Source of the DNA: Tigriopus japonicus
Taxonomy: Eukaryota; Arthropoda; Copepoda; Harpacticoida; Harpacticidae
NCBI GenBank assembly: GCA_010645155.1
Contig: CM021316.1
Coordinates: 9,776,561-9,840,560 of the forward strand
Reading direction: 5' to 3'
DNA length: 64,000 bases
A model generated the notes under the pieces. The model was not told where the DNA came from. It worked only from the letters and a program-made list of their open reading frames with translations, and made no database searches. A program made the translations under genes and the position numbers. This document shows, in pieces, positions 10,578 to 21,700 of the stretch (positions are counted from its first letter, which is position 1; each line of letters opens with the position of its first letter).

Positions 10578-11723
10578 CTACACCTCGCAACAAGATTCTC
10601 CATAGAAATCAAAACGGATTTCTGACCGTTCAGAGGGACACCTTTTAGCGCATGTGTTCAAGTAAACAGATTTGCCACCATGGTTGTTCTTGAATTCGCA
10701 AGTCGGTTTTCGGGGTTGACATGGTCCTCGCGGCCGGAATGTAGAACACGCCCTCCTGGCCTTTCTGACATATTGGAATGTGTTCATTGGGGAATGAACA
10801 AATTCCACCAATTGCCTCATTGTCACAAAATGAACGTCGCGAATGGCCAGGAGATGGCGAACAAACTCCTCAAGACCTTGACGAAAGTGGATGGCCTTGT
10901 CGTTGTTCAGAACACCACCATGAAGGGACATCACCATGGGCACCCCTTCACTTCGGAAGCTCGCGAAATTCCTCATCAAGGTTTGGAACACCTCTTCCTT
11001 TGTGGATCCGAACCGACAGGAGTCCATCATGGCGCAAACATGACCGTCGACACCTTCCCAGACACTCAAGGGAGCCTCGTAGAGCAGATAATCGGACCGG
11101 GAAGGGCAGGGCTTGATCAGGCAGGTCTGGGACTTGTCCACGTTGGACATCCGATACGGCCACGATTTCTGGTAGAACGTCAAGCTGGAGTCATAGAGGA
11201 TGCTGCTCTGATCTAAAGCAGAGAAGCTCTCGTCGCCACCGGTGAAGAGAAAGGGCGCCCTCCAGCCATAGACCATATCCTTGGGCAGATGTCCGTGTTG
11301 AACCATGTTCTTGATGTTCTGCTGGATCTCCAGCTTCCATCGGCCCATCTGGAAATTGCGCACCAAGTCCTCCGAATCCTGGCGATCTCCACCGTGAGAA
11401 AACGAGTGTAGAGCAATCTCGTGTCCGTCATGGTGGAGAGCATTGACCTTGGTATAGTCAGTGTTGTTGTGACTGACGAAGAAGGTAGCCTTGAGGTCGC
11501 AGCGGGTATGAGGGTCGGTGAGGGTCTTGAAGAGGTCCTTGTAGAGGAACTCCCACAATTCGTTGTTGACGGCATCGTCAAACGTCAGAACGACGAACTG
11601 AGGGAGGTTTCCCGATGAAATTGTCGGAGTGTTCCGAAGGTTGCTCTCCGATTGCTCAATGAACTCCGCAAAACAACCCGTAAACAAGGCCAGAATCAAA
11701 GGGAAGAAGATGGCGAAAATCAT
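10578..11723 (-). CDS. Chitin/polysaccharide deacetylase-like secreted protein, copy A
   Basis: The single-exon frame encodes 381 residues. A hydrophobic signal peptide covers about residues 1-19, followed by a polysaccharide deacetylase (NodB-like, CE4) domain. The family motifs are present: TFDD (47-50) with the catalytic base and a metal ligand, HSFSH (106-110) with both metal-binding His, RAPF (155-158) and LHGG (267-270) with the late catalytic His. No chitin-binding or LDL-receptor domain is seen, as in the short group of arthropod chitin deacetylases. The last 60 residues form a Cys-rich tail with eight Cys that is not part of the CE4 fold. The reaction expected is removal of acetyl groups from chitin outside the cell. 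The frame is open for 56 codons further upstream, but the Met at 11723 was chosen because it starts the signal peptide and the TATA box lies about 80 bases above it. AATAAA lies at 10569-10574, just past the stop. Copy B is at 14970-16115. Intronless genes are unusual in this window. Confidence 0.92.
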   Translation of the reverse strand: MIFAIFFPLILALFTGCFAEFIEQSESNLRNTPTISSGNLPQFVVLTFDDAVNNELWEFLYKDLFKTLTDPHTRCDLKATFFVSHNNTDYTKVNALHHDGHEIALHSFSHGGDRQDSEDLVRNFQMGRWKLEIQQNIKNMVQHGHLPKDMVYGWRAPFLFTGGDESFSALDQSSILYDSSLTFYQKSWPYRMSNVDKSQTCLIKPCPSRSDYLLYEAPLSVWEGVDGHVCAMMDSCRFGSTKEEVFQTLMRNFASFRSEGVPMVMSLHGGVLNNDKAIHFRQGLEEFVRHLLAIRDVHFVTMRQLVEFVHSPMNTFQYVRKARRACSTFRPRGPCQPRKPTCEFKNNHGGKSVYLNTCAKRCPSERSEIRFDFYGESCCEV

Positions 11724-11802
11724 GGTCAATGTTGATAGAAGACGAGGTGTATATGGAATAAGAGACGGAAGAAAACTGATAATTCTTTCGGTACATTTTT
11801 GC

Positions 11803-11833
11803 CCTTTTATATGACTCTCAGCTGACCTATTTT
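11803..11833 (-). promoter_or_regulatory. Core promoter of deacetylase copy A
   Basis: On the minus strand, AAAATAGGTCA (11823-11833) is followed by an overlapping CAGCTGA and then by the TATA box ATATAAAAGG (11803-11812). The same block, in the same order and spacing, lies upstream of copy B, while the surrounding sequence has diverged. AAAATAGGTCA fits the published half-site pattern of ROR/HR3-type nuclear receptors (A/T-rich 5' extension plus AGGTCA). Actual binding is an inference. Confidence 0.7.
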
Positions 11834-11891
11834 GGCCAGTTCTGGGAAAAATTAAATCCGACGGTGGGTTCACACTGTTGGTTGGTAGCAT

Positions 11892-13503
11892 TTTGTCATT
11901 TGGGTGGGGAGTTCCGGTCAGGCGCCAACGATCAAAACTAAAAAGATAGGAATAAGATTACACGCCATTCTCTTTTGTTGTCGTTGGTTGCGAAATTTTT
12001 ACCTCATCTTCTGGGAATGCGATTCCTTGTGAAAAAATAAACCATTAATATAATTAATACAAATCATCTTCATACGAAATTTAGTCTACCCAAGAGTTAC
12101 AGTTGGCAATTCGGACTAGTTTAACTCAGGATAAGTATTTAAATAATTTTCTACCCCTGCTATAAAAGCATTTAGAGCATATAAATATAAAATTTCATAT
12201 TATGAAAGTGTTGGTTCTTTTGGTTAATAAGTATTTTAGTAACACGAATTTTATTTCCTGAGAAATTCTGAGAACAATAACGAAATTATATAACTAAAAA
12301 AAATACGGTTTTTTATTCGACTTAAATTGACATTCTAAGTACCCATTTTGTCCATTCTTGAATATTCTTTGATGTAATCCACTCGGTGCTTAGCTTTGCT
12401 CTTAGAAAGTGTTTGAAAAATGACAAGTTAAATCATTTGAGCAATGCCAGAGAATCATAACGAAGATATTTTGGCAAGTTATGCATTCTAAATTAGCTCG
12501 TATAACTTTATTATTTAGTCGGTTTAAGGGATCTAGTATAGTTTTAAGCACCGACACATCAAAGATTTTCTATTCCCAAGGAATTTGCCCTTGAATGCGC
12601 GACATGATTTAAAAAAATGCGACTTATATTTACCTCAAAAAGATATATTAACAATGAGAGTTGCAATCAGGCAGAGCTCGATCGGTCAAAGCTCGTTTGT
12701 CTATCCCTACTTCGAATATTCAAAGTTTCTCATTTTGCGGAAAACAGTCAAACATTTCAAAGTTTTAATTCCCAAAGGGGATTGACAAGTAGCAACCGAG
12801 TACAGATCAAGAGCCAAAACAACCAAAAAGCGCCCAGTAACATCAACCATTCAAGAACAACGTCAATTTGTCCCTGTTTATGAGTAGATTGTAAATTAAC
12901 TAACTATCTATATAATAATAAATATAATAATGTAATAAAGAACTACTGTATAGAATAACTATCTAATTTGACAATATTTCTGATTGCGAGTATGCCTTCT
13001 CTTGGGGTCACAAGCGAAGGAAATAGACAACGAAAGATCACTTGATCAATTCGATGGAAAGAACTGAAAGTAAGCTTAAGTTTTAAACAAGAAATATTAT
13101 CATTGGACAAAGAATGCAGCAAACGTATAAAAAATTAAACATATTTGATTTTAACCTAACTCATACGAGATTGTTCTTTTTTTTGGTAACAGTTAAGTAA
13201 GTAGACTGTCGAAAAAGTACTTTTTTGATGCATTTTGGTTGGGATATTACTCCATATTTCATTCAAACGAACGATGTATTAAAATTAGGATAAAATGTTT
13301 ATGAATATTCACTTCCTGGATTTATAATCTAAATATCTTCGATGAAAGCTAATTAGGTTGCTATAAAATTTCATAATTTTTAGGTCTTGAAATTTTGTAA
13401 TAGTTCCCTCTCGGGTTTTATTTTATAAGCAAGCATTTTTTGACATTTTTGTTTGAAGTTCCCCTGTCTTGTTTTTGATTCAGCAAGTTTTGAAGCCAGA
13501 AGT
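11892..13503. repeat. Upstream arm of the tandem duplication, copy A side
   Basis: From about 12687 to 13250 this non-coding region matches 17954-18410 at the far side of copy B. Long shared blocks include CATTTCAAAGTTTTAATTCC and GCGCCCAGTAACATCAACC. Copy A has about 150 extra bases near 12900-13060 that copy B lacks. The match shows that the duplicated unit extends more than 1 kb upstream of the deacetylase genes. No gene is seen here. Confidence 0.8.
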
Positions 13504-14392
13504 TCAATGTACTTGGTATGCCTGGATCGTAGAGCACAGCTCATTCCTAATACCACACGTTAGTTGAGGCGAAATCCTTGGTTGAGGTGTCCCTCGTACA
13601 ACAATATAATCCCTTAGACCGAAGGTTACCCAATAATGGTCTTTGTTACTCCTGCTCCACCAAACTTTCTGCTTATGAACGAAGGAGTGTAATTGCACGA
13701 ATTTAGCTTGGGATTTTGGGGCAAAACTGGCTAGGGATGGATCAGAACTAGGGTCGGGTGCTTCATAGTTGAAGTTTGTTAAGTGAGGGAAAAGTTCTTG
13801 TTTCAATTGATTGTCAAAATGAAGAATGTGAATTAGACTTCAGAATTTCAATGGAGTTTTTGGGAGTGTTAGTCTTGACTCTGACGCATCCCTAACCATA
13901 TTGGCCCCAGAATCCCCAGCTAAATTCGTCCAATTACACTCATCCATTGGGATAATTCGATCAAATCTTGCCTAGCTTGGATGATTATGCAGAAATGGCA
14001 TTTATCGTCTGTGCTTGCTTTCTTTGGGTGAAATATCAAATAGCAGGCTTGGAAATCCTTACGGGCGAAGTGCAAGAAATTACGTCCAGGGTGACGATTG
14101 ATTGATTTGGGTGATTTATCAACAAAATCATCTGAAGTAACTCGTAATGAAAAGTCAAAAAAAATACGTATTTTATCCATTAAATAATTCAGCATGATCT
14201 ACCCTGGATGCAAATATTCATCTGGTCACAAATCAGCCTGCCTAGAAATATGCCAAAGCTCAATCCAGACACAACTATTGAGTGTGTGACTTGATCCATT
14301 TTGCAAGAAAATAACCATCCTCTTACACTTGCCACCTCTGGCCAACCTACCCACTTTCTCGAAATGACAGATTCAAGCTCATATATATCCAT
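13504..14392 (-). other. Coding-like stretch between the deacetylase copies, unrecognised
   Basis: Three minus-strand frames in series (14189-14392, 13920-14195 and 13504-13806) have amino-acid compositions more like real protein than the surrounding spacers, with Trp, Cys and Pro spread through them. No family is recognised. The frames are not joined by convincing splice sites, so this may be a decayed gene, an unknown gene with unseen exons, or chance. Confidence 0.2.
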
Positions 14393-14969
14393 GTGTTTTC
14401 AAGAAAATGAGTTATTTAAATAAAGTTTGTTCAAAATTGCCTAAGGGAGTTTAGTGTTAATTTGCCGATTGTAGCTTAATTTATCTTTGAAAAACATTCG
14501 GTTTAATTCATTGATGCAACAAAGACAGAACAATCCTTGGAATCAAAGTATTTTTTTTCAAATTTGGAGGATGATTCTCCCTCCTACCAAAAATTCAGGT
14601 TTGCAGTTTTTCCTACCCAAGACCAAATCATCCACCTTTAACGATTTCTGTAACCATTTCCGTTCTTTTATGTTTATTTGATATCAACCCAAAATTTTCA
14701 AATAACCCACCACTCTTTCTCCAACAAATAAAAAAGAAATAACTCCAGTCACCCCAGTCAGCCAGTTGGAAATAAAAATTGTGGTAGAATTAGTGTACAC
14801 AATGGTAAAAAAAGAAGAATAAATATGCCAACTTCCTCCTAATGTCCTGAATAGACGATATGATGGGAAAATGATTTATTTTTACGTATTCATAAAACCA
14901 ATGATTTCTTTCAACAATCGAACTAAAACAAAACCATAACAATATTGTTCTCAACAGGGATTTATTTAC
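14393..14969. other. Non-coding spacer
   Basis: No gene or repeat pair is recognised. The stretch ends at the polyadenylation signal AATAAA (14961-14966, minus strand) of deacetylase copy B. Confidence 0.5.
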
Positions 14970-16115
14970 CTATAACTTGCAACAAGAATTTCCAAAGAAA
15001 TTGAACCGGATCTCTGACCGTTCAATAGGGCACCGTTTGGCGCACGTGTTTAAATACACGGACTGGCCACCATGTTTGTTCTTGAACTCGCAAGCCGGTT
15101 TTCGGGGTTGACATGGTTCTCGAGGCCGGAAAGTAGAGCACGTCCTCCTGGCCTTCCTAACGTACTGGAATGTGTTCATTGGTGAATGAACAAATTCCAC
15201 CAATTGCCTCATTGTCACAAAATGAACGTCGCGAATGGCCAGGAGGTGTCGTACAAATTCCTCAAGACCTTGACGAAAGTGGACGGCCTTGTCGTTGTTC
15301 AGGGCTCCACCATGAAGGGACATCACCATGGGCACCCCTTCACTTCGGAAGCTCGCGAAATTCCTCATTAAGGTTTGAAACACCTCTTCCTTGGTGGATC
15401 CGAATCGACATGAGTCCATCATGGCGCAAACATGACCGTCGACACCTTCCCAGACACTCAAGGGAGCCTCGTAGAGCAGATAATCAGACCGGGAAGGGCA
15501 GGGCTTAATAAGACAAGTCTGGGACTTATCCACGTTGGACATCCGATATGGCCACGACTTCTGGTAGAACGTCAGAGACGAGTCGTACAGGATGTTCCTC
15601 TGGTCTAAAGCAGAAAAGCTCTCGTCGCCACCGGTGAAGAGAAAGGGCGCTCTCCATCCATAGACCATATCCTTGGGCAAATGCCCGTGTTGAACCATGT
15701 TCTTGATGTTCTGCTGGATCTCCAGCTTCCATCGGCCCATCTGGAAATTGCGCACCAAGTCCTCCGAATCCTGGCGATCTCCCCCGTGAGAAAACGAGTG
15801 TAGAGCGATCTCGTGTCCGTCATGGTGGAGAGCATTGACCTTGGTATAGTCAGTGTTGTTGTGACTGACGAAGAAGGTAGCCTTGAGGTCGCAGCGGGTA
15901 TGAGGGTCGGATAGGGTTTTGAAAAGGTCCTTGTAGAGGAACTCCCACAATTCGTTGTTGACGGCATCGTCTAACGTCAGAACGACGAACTGAGGGAGGT
16001 TTCCTGAGGCAATCTTTGGAGCGTTCTGAAGGTTCCTCTGAGATTGTTCGACGAACGCCGCAGAACTATCATGAGATAAGGCCAAAAGCAAAGAGAAGAT
16101 GATGGTGAAAATCAT
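14970..16115 (-). CDS. Chitin/polysaccharide deacetylase-like secreted protein, copy B
   Basis: The single-exon frame encodes 381 residues and is a close paralogue of the gene at 10578-11723. The two proteins match almost everywhere from residue 50 to 320, while the signal peptide and the C-terminal tail differ more. The CE4 motifs are kept: the first motif is TLDD instead of TFDD (both Asp present), followed by HSFSH, RAPF and LHGG. The same eight-Cys tail is present. The start Met opens the signal peptide (MIFTIIFSLLLAL) and lies about 80 bases below a TATA box. AATAAA follows the stop by three bases, as in copy A. The expected role is extracellular chitin deacetylation. The high match at synonymous positions in the core compared with weak match in the flanks suggests sequence exchange between the copies or strong constraint. 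Confidence 0.92.
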   Translation of the reverse strand: MIFTIIFSLLLALSHDSSAAFVEQSQRNLQNAPKIASGNLPQFVVLTLDDAVNNELWEFLYKDLFKTLSDPHTRCDLKATFFVSHNNTDYTKVNALHHDGHEIALHSFSHGGDRQDSEDLVRNFQMGRWKLEIQQNIKNMVQHGHLPKDMVYGWRAPFLFTGGDESFSALDQRNILYDSSLTFYQKSWPYRMSNVDKSQTCLIKPCPSRSDYLLYEAPLSVWEGVDGHVCAMMDSCRFGSTKEEVFQTLMRNFASFRSEGVPMVMSLHGGALNNDKAVHFRQGLEEFVRHLLAIRDVHFVTMRQLVEFVHSPMNTFQYVRKARRTCSTFRPREPCQPRKPACEFKNKHGGQSVYLNTCAKRCPIERSEIRFNFFGNSCCKL

Positions 16116-16196
16116 GATGAGTTTGTTGCTTTAAGATGAGGTTTGTCTTGAATGAGAGACAGAAATGAACTGACACCTCTCTCGACAAATTTTTGC

Positions 16197-16227
16197 CCTT
16201 TTATACAGCTGTCAGCTGACCTATTTT
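16197..16227 (-). promoter_or_regulatory. Core promoter of deacetylase copy B
   Basis: AAAATAGGTCA (16217-16227, minus strand), an overlapping CAGCTGAC and a TATAAAAGG box (16197-16205) repeat the arrangement found upstream of copy A. A further block, TGGCCAAAATAGG, is also shared. Confidence 0.7.
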
Positions 16228-16342
16228 GGCCAATTCTTGGAAAATTGAAATAGGGTGAAGGAATTTGAGGGAACGTCCACGCCTGTACTTTCGCTTGGTA
16301 GCATTTCCTCATGTCACTGATGGGTTCTGCGCATGGCAACAA

Positions 16343-17639
16343 TCAAATTTGAAATAATAGGAGGAGTCATTTAAGAAAATCAACCATCCGACTGTGGGTC
16401 CCTTTAATCAATATCTATTTTTACTTGCACGAATATTTAGTTTGAATAAATAATTCTTATACATAGAATAAATCTTATAATAGAATAAATAAGTCCTTAA
16501 ATGTAAGGAGAAAGGAAATTCAAAAAAGGTCAGGGTGTCCAAAAATTGTTGGTGCATCGTGTTGTCTTTGATATTCAGACCAAAAAAAATGGAAAATTGA
16601 AAAATATACAAAAAAGTGACTTTGAACCCTTAATCGATTGAAAATTACACTTTCCAGTGCATGTCGCAATATTTGAAGGGTTCAAAGCGTTTCAAGCAAA
16701 GTAGGTCAAAAAGGTACCTAAAACTCGTTATAGGAGAACACTTTAACAATCATCCGGCCCAGGGGACATATGTAAATCAATTGTGACAAGAGGAACGATT
16801 GTAGAAAAGCCTTGACCTAAAATATGTTAATAATGTGACTTGATTTTTTTTCATTATGTGTAATATATTTATTGTGAGTTATTAGTAAGTATGAGCATGT
16901 TTCGTAACCTTGTTAAAACGCACAGTTAGATCAAGAAAAAATAAAAGGTACATGCCCCTATACCAAGTCAGGATTCAAATATCAAGGACAGTGCAAAAAC
17001 GTGTAGAAACGACAAAAAGTGCAAAGAACGGGCGAAATTGTAAAAAAGTGCATTTGCATGAAAAATGCTGCAACAAGCCGCAGCTTTAACGAAGCATGTC
17101 AATTATGGAAACATAATTTTGGAGATCTAGTGTGAGAAGAATAGAGTAAAAGTGCTTAATACTTAAAGCCTAGGAATTTGCATGGGATTCTTGGAAATGA
17201 CTTCTTTTGACACTTTTAATCTTTGATTTTCAAGAAGCCATTTCCACGAAACACGCAAGATCGATCAATTCTAGACAGTCTTTTTGAGCGTGGCTCGCAT
17301 TTTGTAAGCACGTCGTTGGATCTCCTCTATCCAAACCTTGATCGACCGAAAGTACAGGATTTGATTTTTTCTTCCTTTCCTATTTCAAAAGGATTCTAAC
17401 CTTTAATGACAAACGTGAACTCATAAATACTTGTACGTTGATACAAGTAAGTTAACAAAAACTAAAGTAATTTAATACCTATTACAATTTTTGCAAATAG
17501 ATGACAAGAGAGATTCTCTTTTTTTCCGAGGAATTTGACATTGATCGACCGGCAACATTAAAAAAAAATATGCCTTTTTTGCCTCAAAAGCTTGCACTAA
17601 CAAAAGAATTTCCAAACCTCAGGTTCTAAAAGCGGCACT
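16343..17639. other. Non-coding spacer inside the duplicated unit, copy B
   Basis: This stretch has no counterpart of equal length upstream of copy A, where the matching flank begins much closer to the gene. It is therefore a candidate insertion in copy B or a deletion in copy A. No gene is recognised. Confidence 0.5.
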
Positions 17640-17945
17640 AGGACGCTAACTGGTTTTAGTGTTTCCAGTTTTTGAGGTGGCGACTTCCCTTCAGCGCAAT
17701 TTAAGATAATGCAATTCTCTGCCTTTTTGGTGGTTAGTTACTCGACCATGTTAACTCAAATTGAATGTTGAATGCAAGACGTAGGAGCCAAAAACGTTGA
17801 ATAATTTCTGTTCATAATGAGTAATTTTGCGCTGAAAGTTTTGGAGAGACTGGAAGAGCTTTGATCATGGTAGTTTTTGCAACGATTGTGGCGCAGCCTG
17901 AGCAGCCTACAAAGCTCAAATCGTGCCAGTCCTTTACACATCTCT
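17640..17945 (+). repeat. Dispersed repeat, copy 1
   Basis: The blocks TTAGTGTTTCCAGTTTTTGA (from about 17655) and AGAGCTTTGATCATGGTAG (from about 17856), followed by CTACAAAGCTCA, recur in the same order in inverted orientation at 51780-52080. The second half also recurs at 19690-19805. The function and type are unknown. Confidence 0.7.
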
Positions 17946-17953
17946 GCTCGATC

Positions 17954-18410
17954 ACAGCTCGTTTGGTTATCTCAAATATTAATCTGCTACATTCTTCACT
18001 TAACGGAAAACGGTCAAACATTTCAAAGTTTTAATTCCCAAAGGGGATTGAGAAGTAGTAACCGAGTACGGATCAACAGCCAAAACAACCAAAAAGCGCC
18101 CAGCAACATCAACCATTCAAGAACATTGACAATTTGTTCCTGTTTATGGGTAGATGGTAAATTAATGAATTACCAATATAAATTGGCTAGCAAGTATGTT
18201 TCTCTTAACTCAAAGTAAGAAAACGTGCTTCTTAAGTTTTAAACAAAAAATGTTGTTATTGGACAAATATTAAAGCAAACGTATGAAAAATTGAACTAAT
18301 TTGATTTTAACTTAACTCACACGAGATTGGTCAAAGTTGTTTTTTTTTTGGCAATTGTTAAATAAGTAGATTGTTCGGAACAGTTTTTTATGCATTTTGG
18401 TTGGGTTATG
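17954..18410. repeat. Upstream arm of the tandem duplication, copy B side
   Basis: This is the counterpart of 12687-13250. The shared blocks keep the same order and orientation, ending with TGCATTTTGGTTGGG. It marks the right border of the duplicated unit that carries deacetylase copy B. Confidence 0.8.
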
Positions 18411-18711
18411 CAAGGTTGACAAGGATGTTACAAAATACCACTTAGGTCTTTGTGGCTTTTACCATACTCACTATTTGGGCCCAATTTATAATCGAATATT
18501 TGTTTTAATTTTGTTCAAGATGATTGATTCAAGTAAAACAAGCTTTATCCCGACATTTTTACAATAATATAATTATCTAAATCTCGAAAAAAAAAATCTA
18601 AAATGAAACCTACATTGCTCTTTGATAACTGTTTACTACTACACCAAGAAAGAAGCGCCCTCGTTGCGGCACTTTTCTACAAACTGTCATTAAGGCTAAG
18701 TCACAATCTAA

Positions 18712-21700
18712 TTAAACTGAATTAAAAAACGAGAGCACTTTCCACGGTAGATGAAGCACCTTGGATGGAAAACCATGCTTTGTGTCCCGGGTGATCCAAG
18801 CTTGATTGGGATTGGCAATATCTTTCACATAATGGGATACAGAAGAGTTTTTAGGATTTCCCTCTTCTAATGGCAAGAAGTGGATCAAATTCCCCCATTG
18901 GACCAGAGTGCCGCCAATAGCAACGTCAGGCGCATTAAAACTCGGAACAGGACTCCAGGTCAAAGTGGAAAAATCCAAGAAAAAAGCACTATCAAAGGGT
19001 ATTCCAGTAACAGGTGACCCTCCAATGGACAATACTCCCCTACGTCCATCCATGAAGTTTACAACACCACACGCAATGGCATATGCTGCAACAGGTCGAT
19101 CCTGGAGACGGGCCCAAGAGTCATCCCCAAGGGTCAGACGATCCACACGAGCCGTTAGAATGCCCACACCAAGGACTCCTCCGATGGCAAGAAGTGTGTG
19201 AGAATTGACCTCCACAAGGGTGAAGGTGTGCCGTGGAGGGGACAAACTTGGTCCAGGTATCCAGGTGTTGGTGGCCTTGTCAAAGATTTCCGATTTATCA
19301 ATGATACTGGCTGATCCATCTTTAGCCCCGGATGTGATAAACGGTTTTCCTCCAAAAAGAGCCAGACCCCCTGCTCGATGGAGTGATGTGGGTGAGGGGA
19401 ATGGTTCCCATTGTTCCGAAGCTAAAAAAAGTCATGTTGTTTAGAGACATTCTTAAGGAATTCAAAGGAACTTCTAAATTGAATAGCTTTGGGATTTTTT
19501 TTCAATTAATCAATTTGCAAAAACGATTTAGACTTTTAAAAACACGCAATGTTTTTCCAACAACCTGGAACAAAAAAAATGAATAAAAACACTTTATCAA
19601 AGCAACATGATGAGAAGAGCGCCAAAAACGTTTACTTTTGAAGGCCAAATATTTTAATAATATGTGAGATAAACGTTGATAACGATTGATCTTGCGTTCC
19701 AAGTTATTGGGATGTTGAAGAGCTTTGATCATGATAGTTTTTACAACGAATTTGGCACAGCTTGACAAGTCTACAAAGCTCAGAAATTGTCCCCTTTACA
19801 CTTCTCAAAAAAAGGAAATCTTACGACATGGAAGACTGCATAACGTACACAAGTGAGATTTCACTTAATATTGAAAACGTTGGAAAGTTGGCTAAACCAA
19901 GGAATTCGTAAGACTTGGAAGCAGGGTGGGCATTTTTCGACATCGAGAGCATTTTGGACACCCTAGTGTCCAAAAGTGTCCAAAAGTGTCCAAAAATACC
20001 CAGAAGGTGTCCAAAAATTCCCAGAGGGTGTCCAAAAATCCCCAAAAGATGTCCATAAGTGGCCAAAAGTCCAACAAACGTAAAAGAAAGTTGTACAAAT
20101 CAGACGAAAAACCAGTTACACTACATAAGTAATTGAATTCAAAAGAATGCATGGTTGTGTACTTAAACAAAAATAGTTCTATTAATGGGAACATTACTTG
20201 GAGAAATAAACTTTGCCATGATAACTTTAACCCTTGGTCATGAGGCTAATTTGCCTCACTGATTACAATAATATTATATATACATTTGTAAAACGTAAAA
20301 ACAATTTGCATGTTTTGTTTATACAATATGGTAAAATGTGAGTAACTGTTCAAAATGTTTCAAGATTTACATTTGATTTCCTCATCTGTAAACAAGAGTC
20401 TTGTCTTTTTAATAGTAAAACAACACTGCCTTAATTCTTTGGCAAAAGCATTATAATACCCACATTGCAATCTGATATCAGTTTGAGTGTGCTTTATTAT
20501 AGAACATTTTTTGGACAGTCAGGTCAAAAGACTTCTTGCCTCTTGGATGGGAAACACTTGCAACAATGATAAACTTTGGAATATAAATCAAAATACTAAG
20601 TAACCTTCTCTTGTCACAAATCAAGACACAATTAGCTTTAAAATGTACTCGCATACTATGTTTAACAAGAAGTGTGGTGTGAGCGTGTTATTAGTAGTCC
20701 CAGTCTCACATTCGTTTGTTTGTTCATTCCTTCAGTCGATCATTTTTTCCCACATTTTGGACGATGCTCGGTGGTCAAATGAAAAGAGTGGAAAGTTCAA
20801 ATGTCCAGGTTGGCCTTCAAGTTATTGGCTCATTTAATGTATTAAGTGTAAGTTTCTTATGCTGAATTGACTTATTCTTGCTTAGATTTCGTCAAGTGAC
20901 GTTTATTTTGGAGAGAAAGTTTATAGAATGTTATTCTAAAAATGTTTTTAACCATTATTTTTCGAATTACTATTTTTGGACACTTTTGGACACTCCTATT
21001 TTTGGACAGCCTTATCTTTGGACACTTTTGGACACCTTTTGGACAGGGGTGGACAAAATGTCCAAAAATCAAATGCCCACCCTGCTTGGAAGCCTCCACT
21101 CAGGCGTTCAGCTGAGGATTTCTATCAAATCAAACTCCGTTCCACTCAGTGGAAGAACAATTTCGCTCACCCACAGAAGCGAGGTATGGGCGCATCAGCT
21201 TATTGAGCGACAGTATCATAACAAGGAGAAATACAGTATAAATAGCTAGCAAAATCTAAGGGTTCAAATTATCTGCTTTCAAAAAACTAGTTTCATCCAG
21301 CTCTTCCTGGCTATGATTGAGACGAGGTCAAGTTCAAATGCATTTTTGTGCAGTCAGCTTGTTGAAATCAAAACAAGAAATACTGTTCACAGCTTACTAC
21401 TGATCACCTATAAAATTTTGTTTGTTGGATTACACCTGCCAATATGCCTTAGCGTTTACAAGCTACTTGTGCAGTATTTCTCCTTGATGTGAGCTGATGC
21501 AAAGACAATTCTCCCATGGATGCAGTGTCTCCATATCTTGCTTGCATTTTCGCGTCAATCTCACACTTTTTGGGGCTTATTTGCGCCTGCTTTTTGGCCT
21601 ATTTTTTCTGAACTGCGCCTACCTAGTATGTGTTTTTGTTGTAAATTGCGCTTTTTCACCTCATATATCTGGAGGCACTGTAAGGATATGCTCAGAGTTC

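Noticed and set aside
10680..11216. Long plus-strand frames opposite the deacetylases
   Set aside because: They are antisense shadows of the CE4 coding sequence, and the same shadows appear over copy B.
11724..11891. N-terminal extension of deacetylase copy A by 56 codons
   Set aside because: It covers the TATA box and leader, lacks a signal peptide at its start, and copy B has a stop-interrupted equivalent; the inner Met opens a proper signal peptide.
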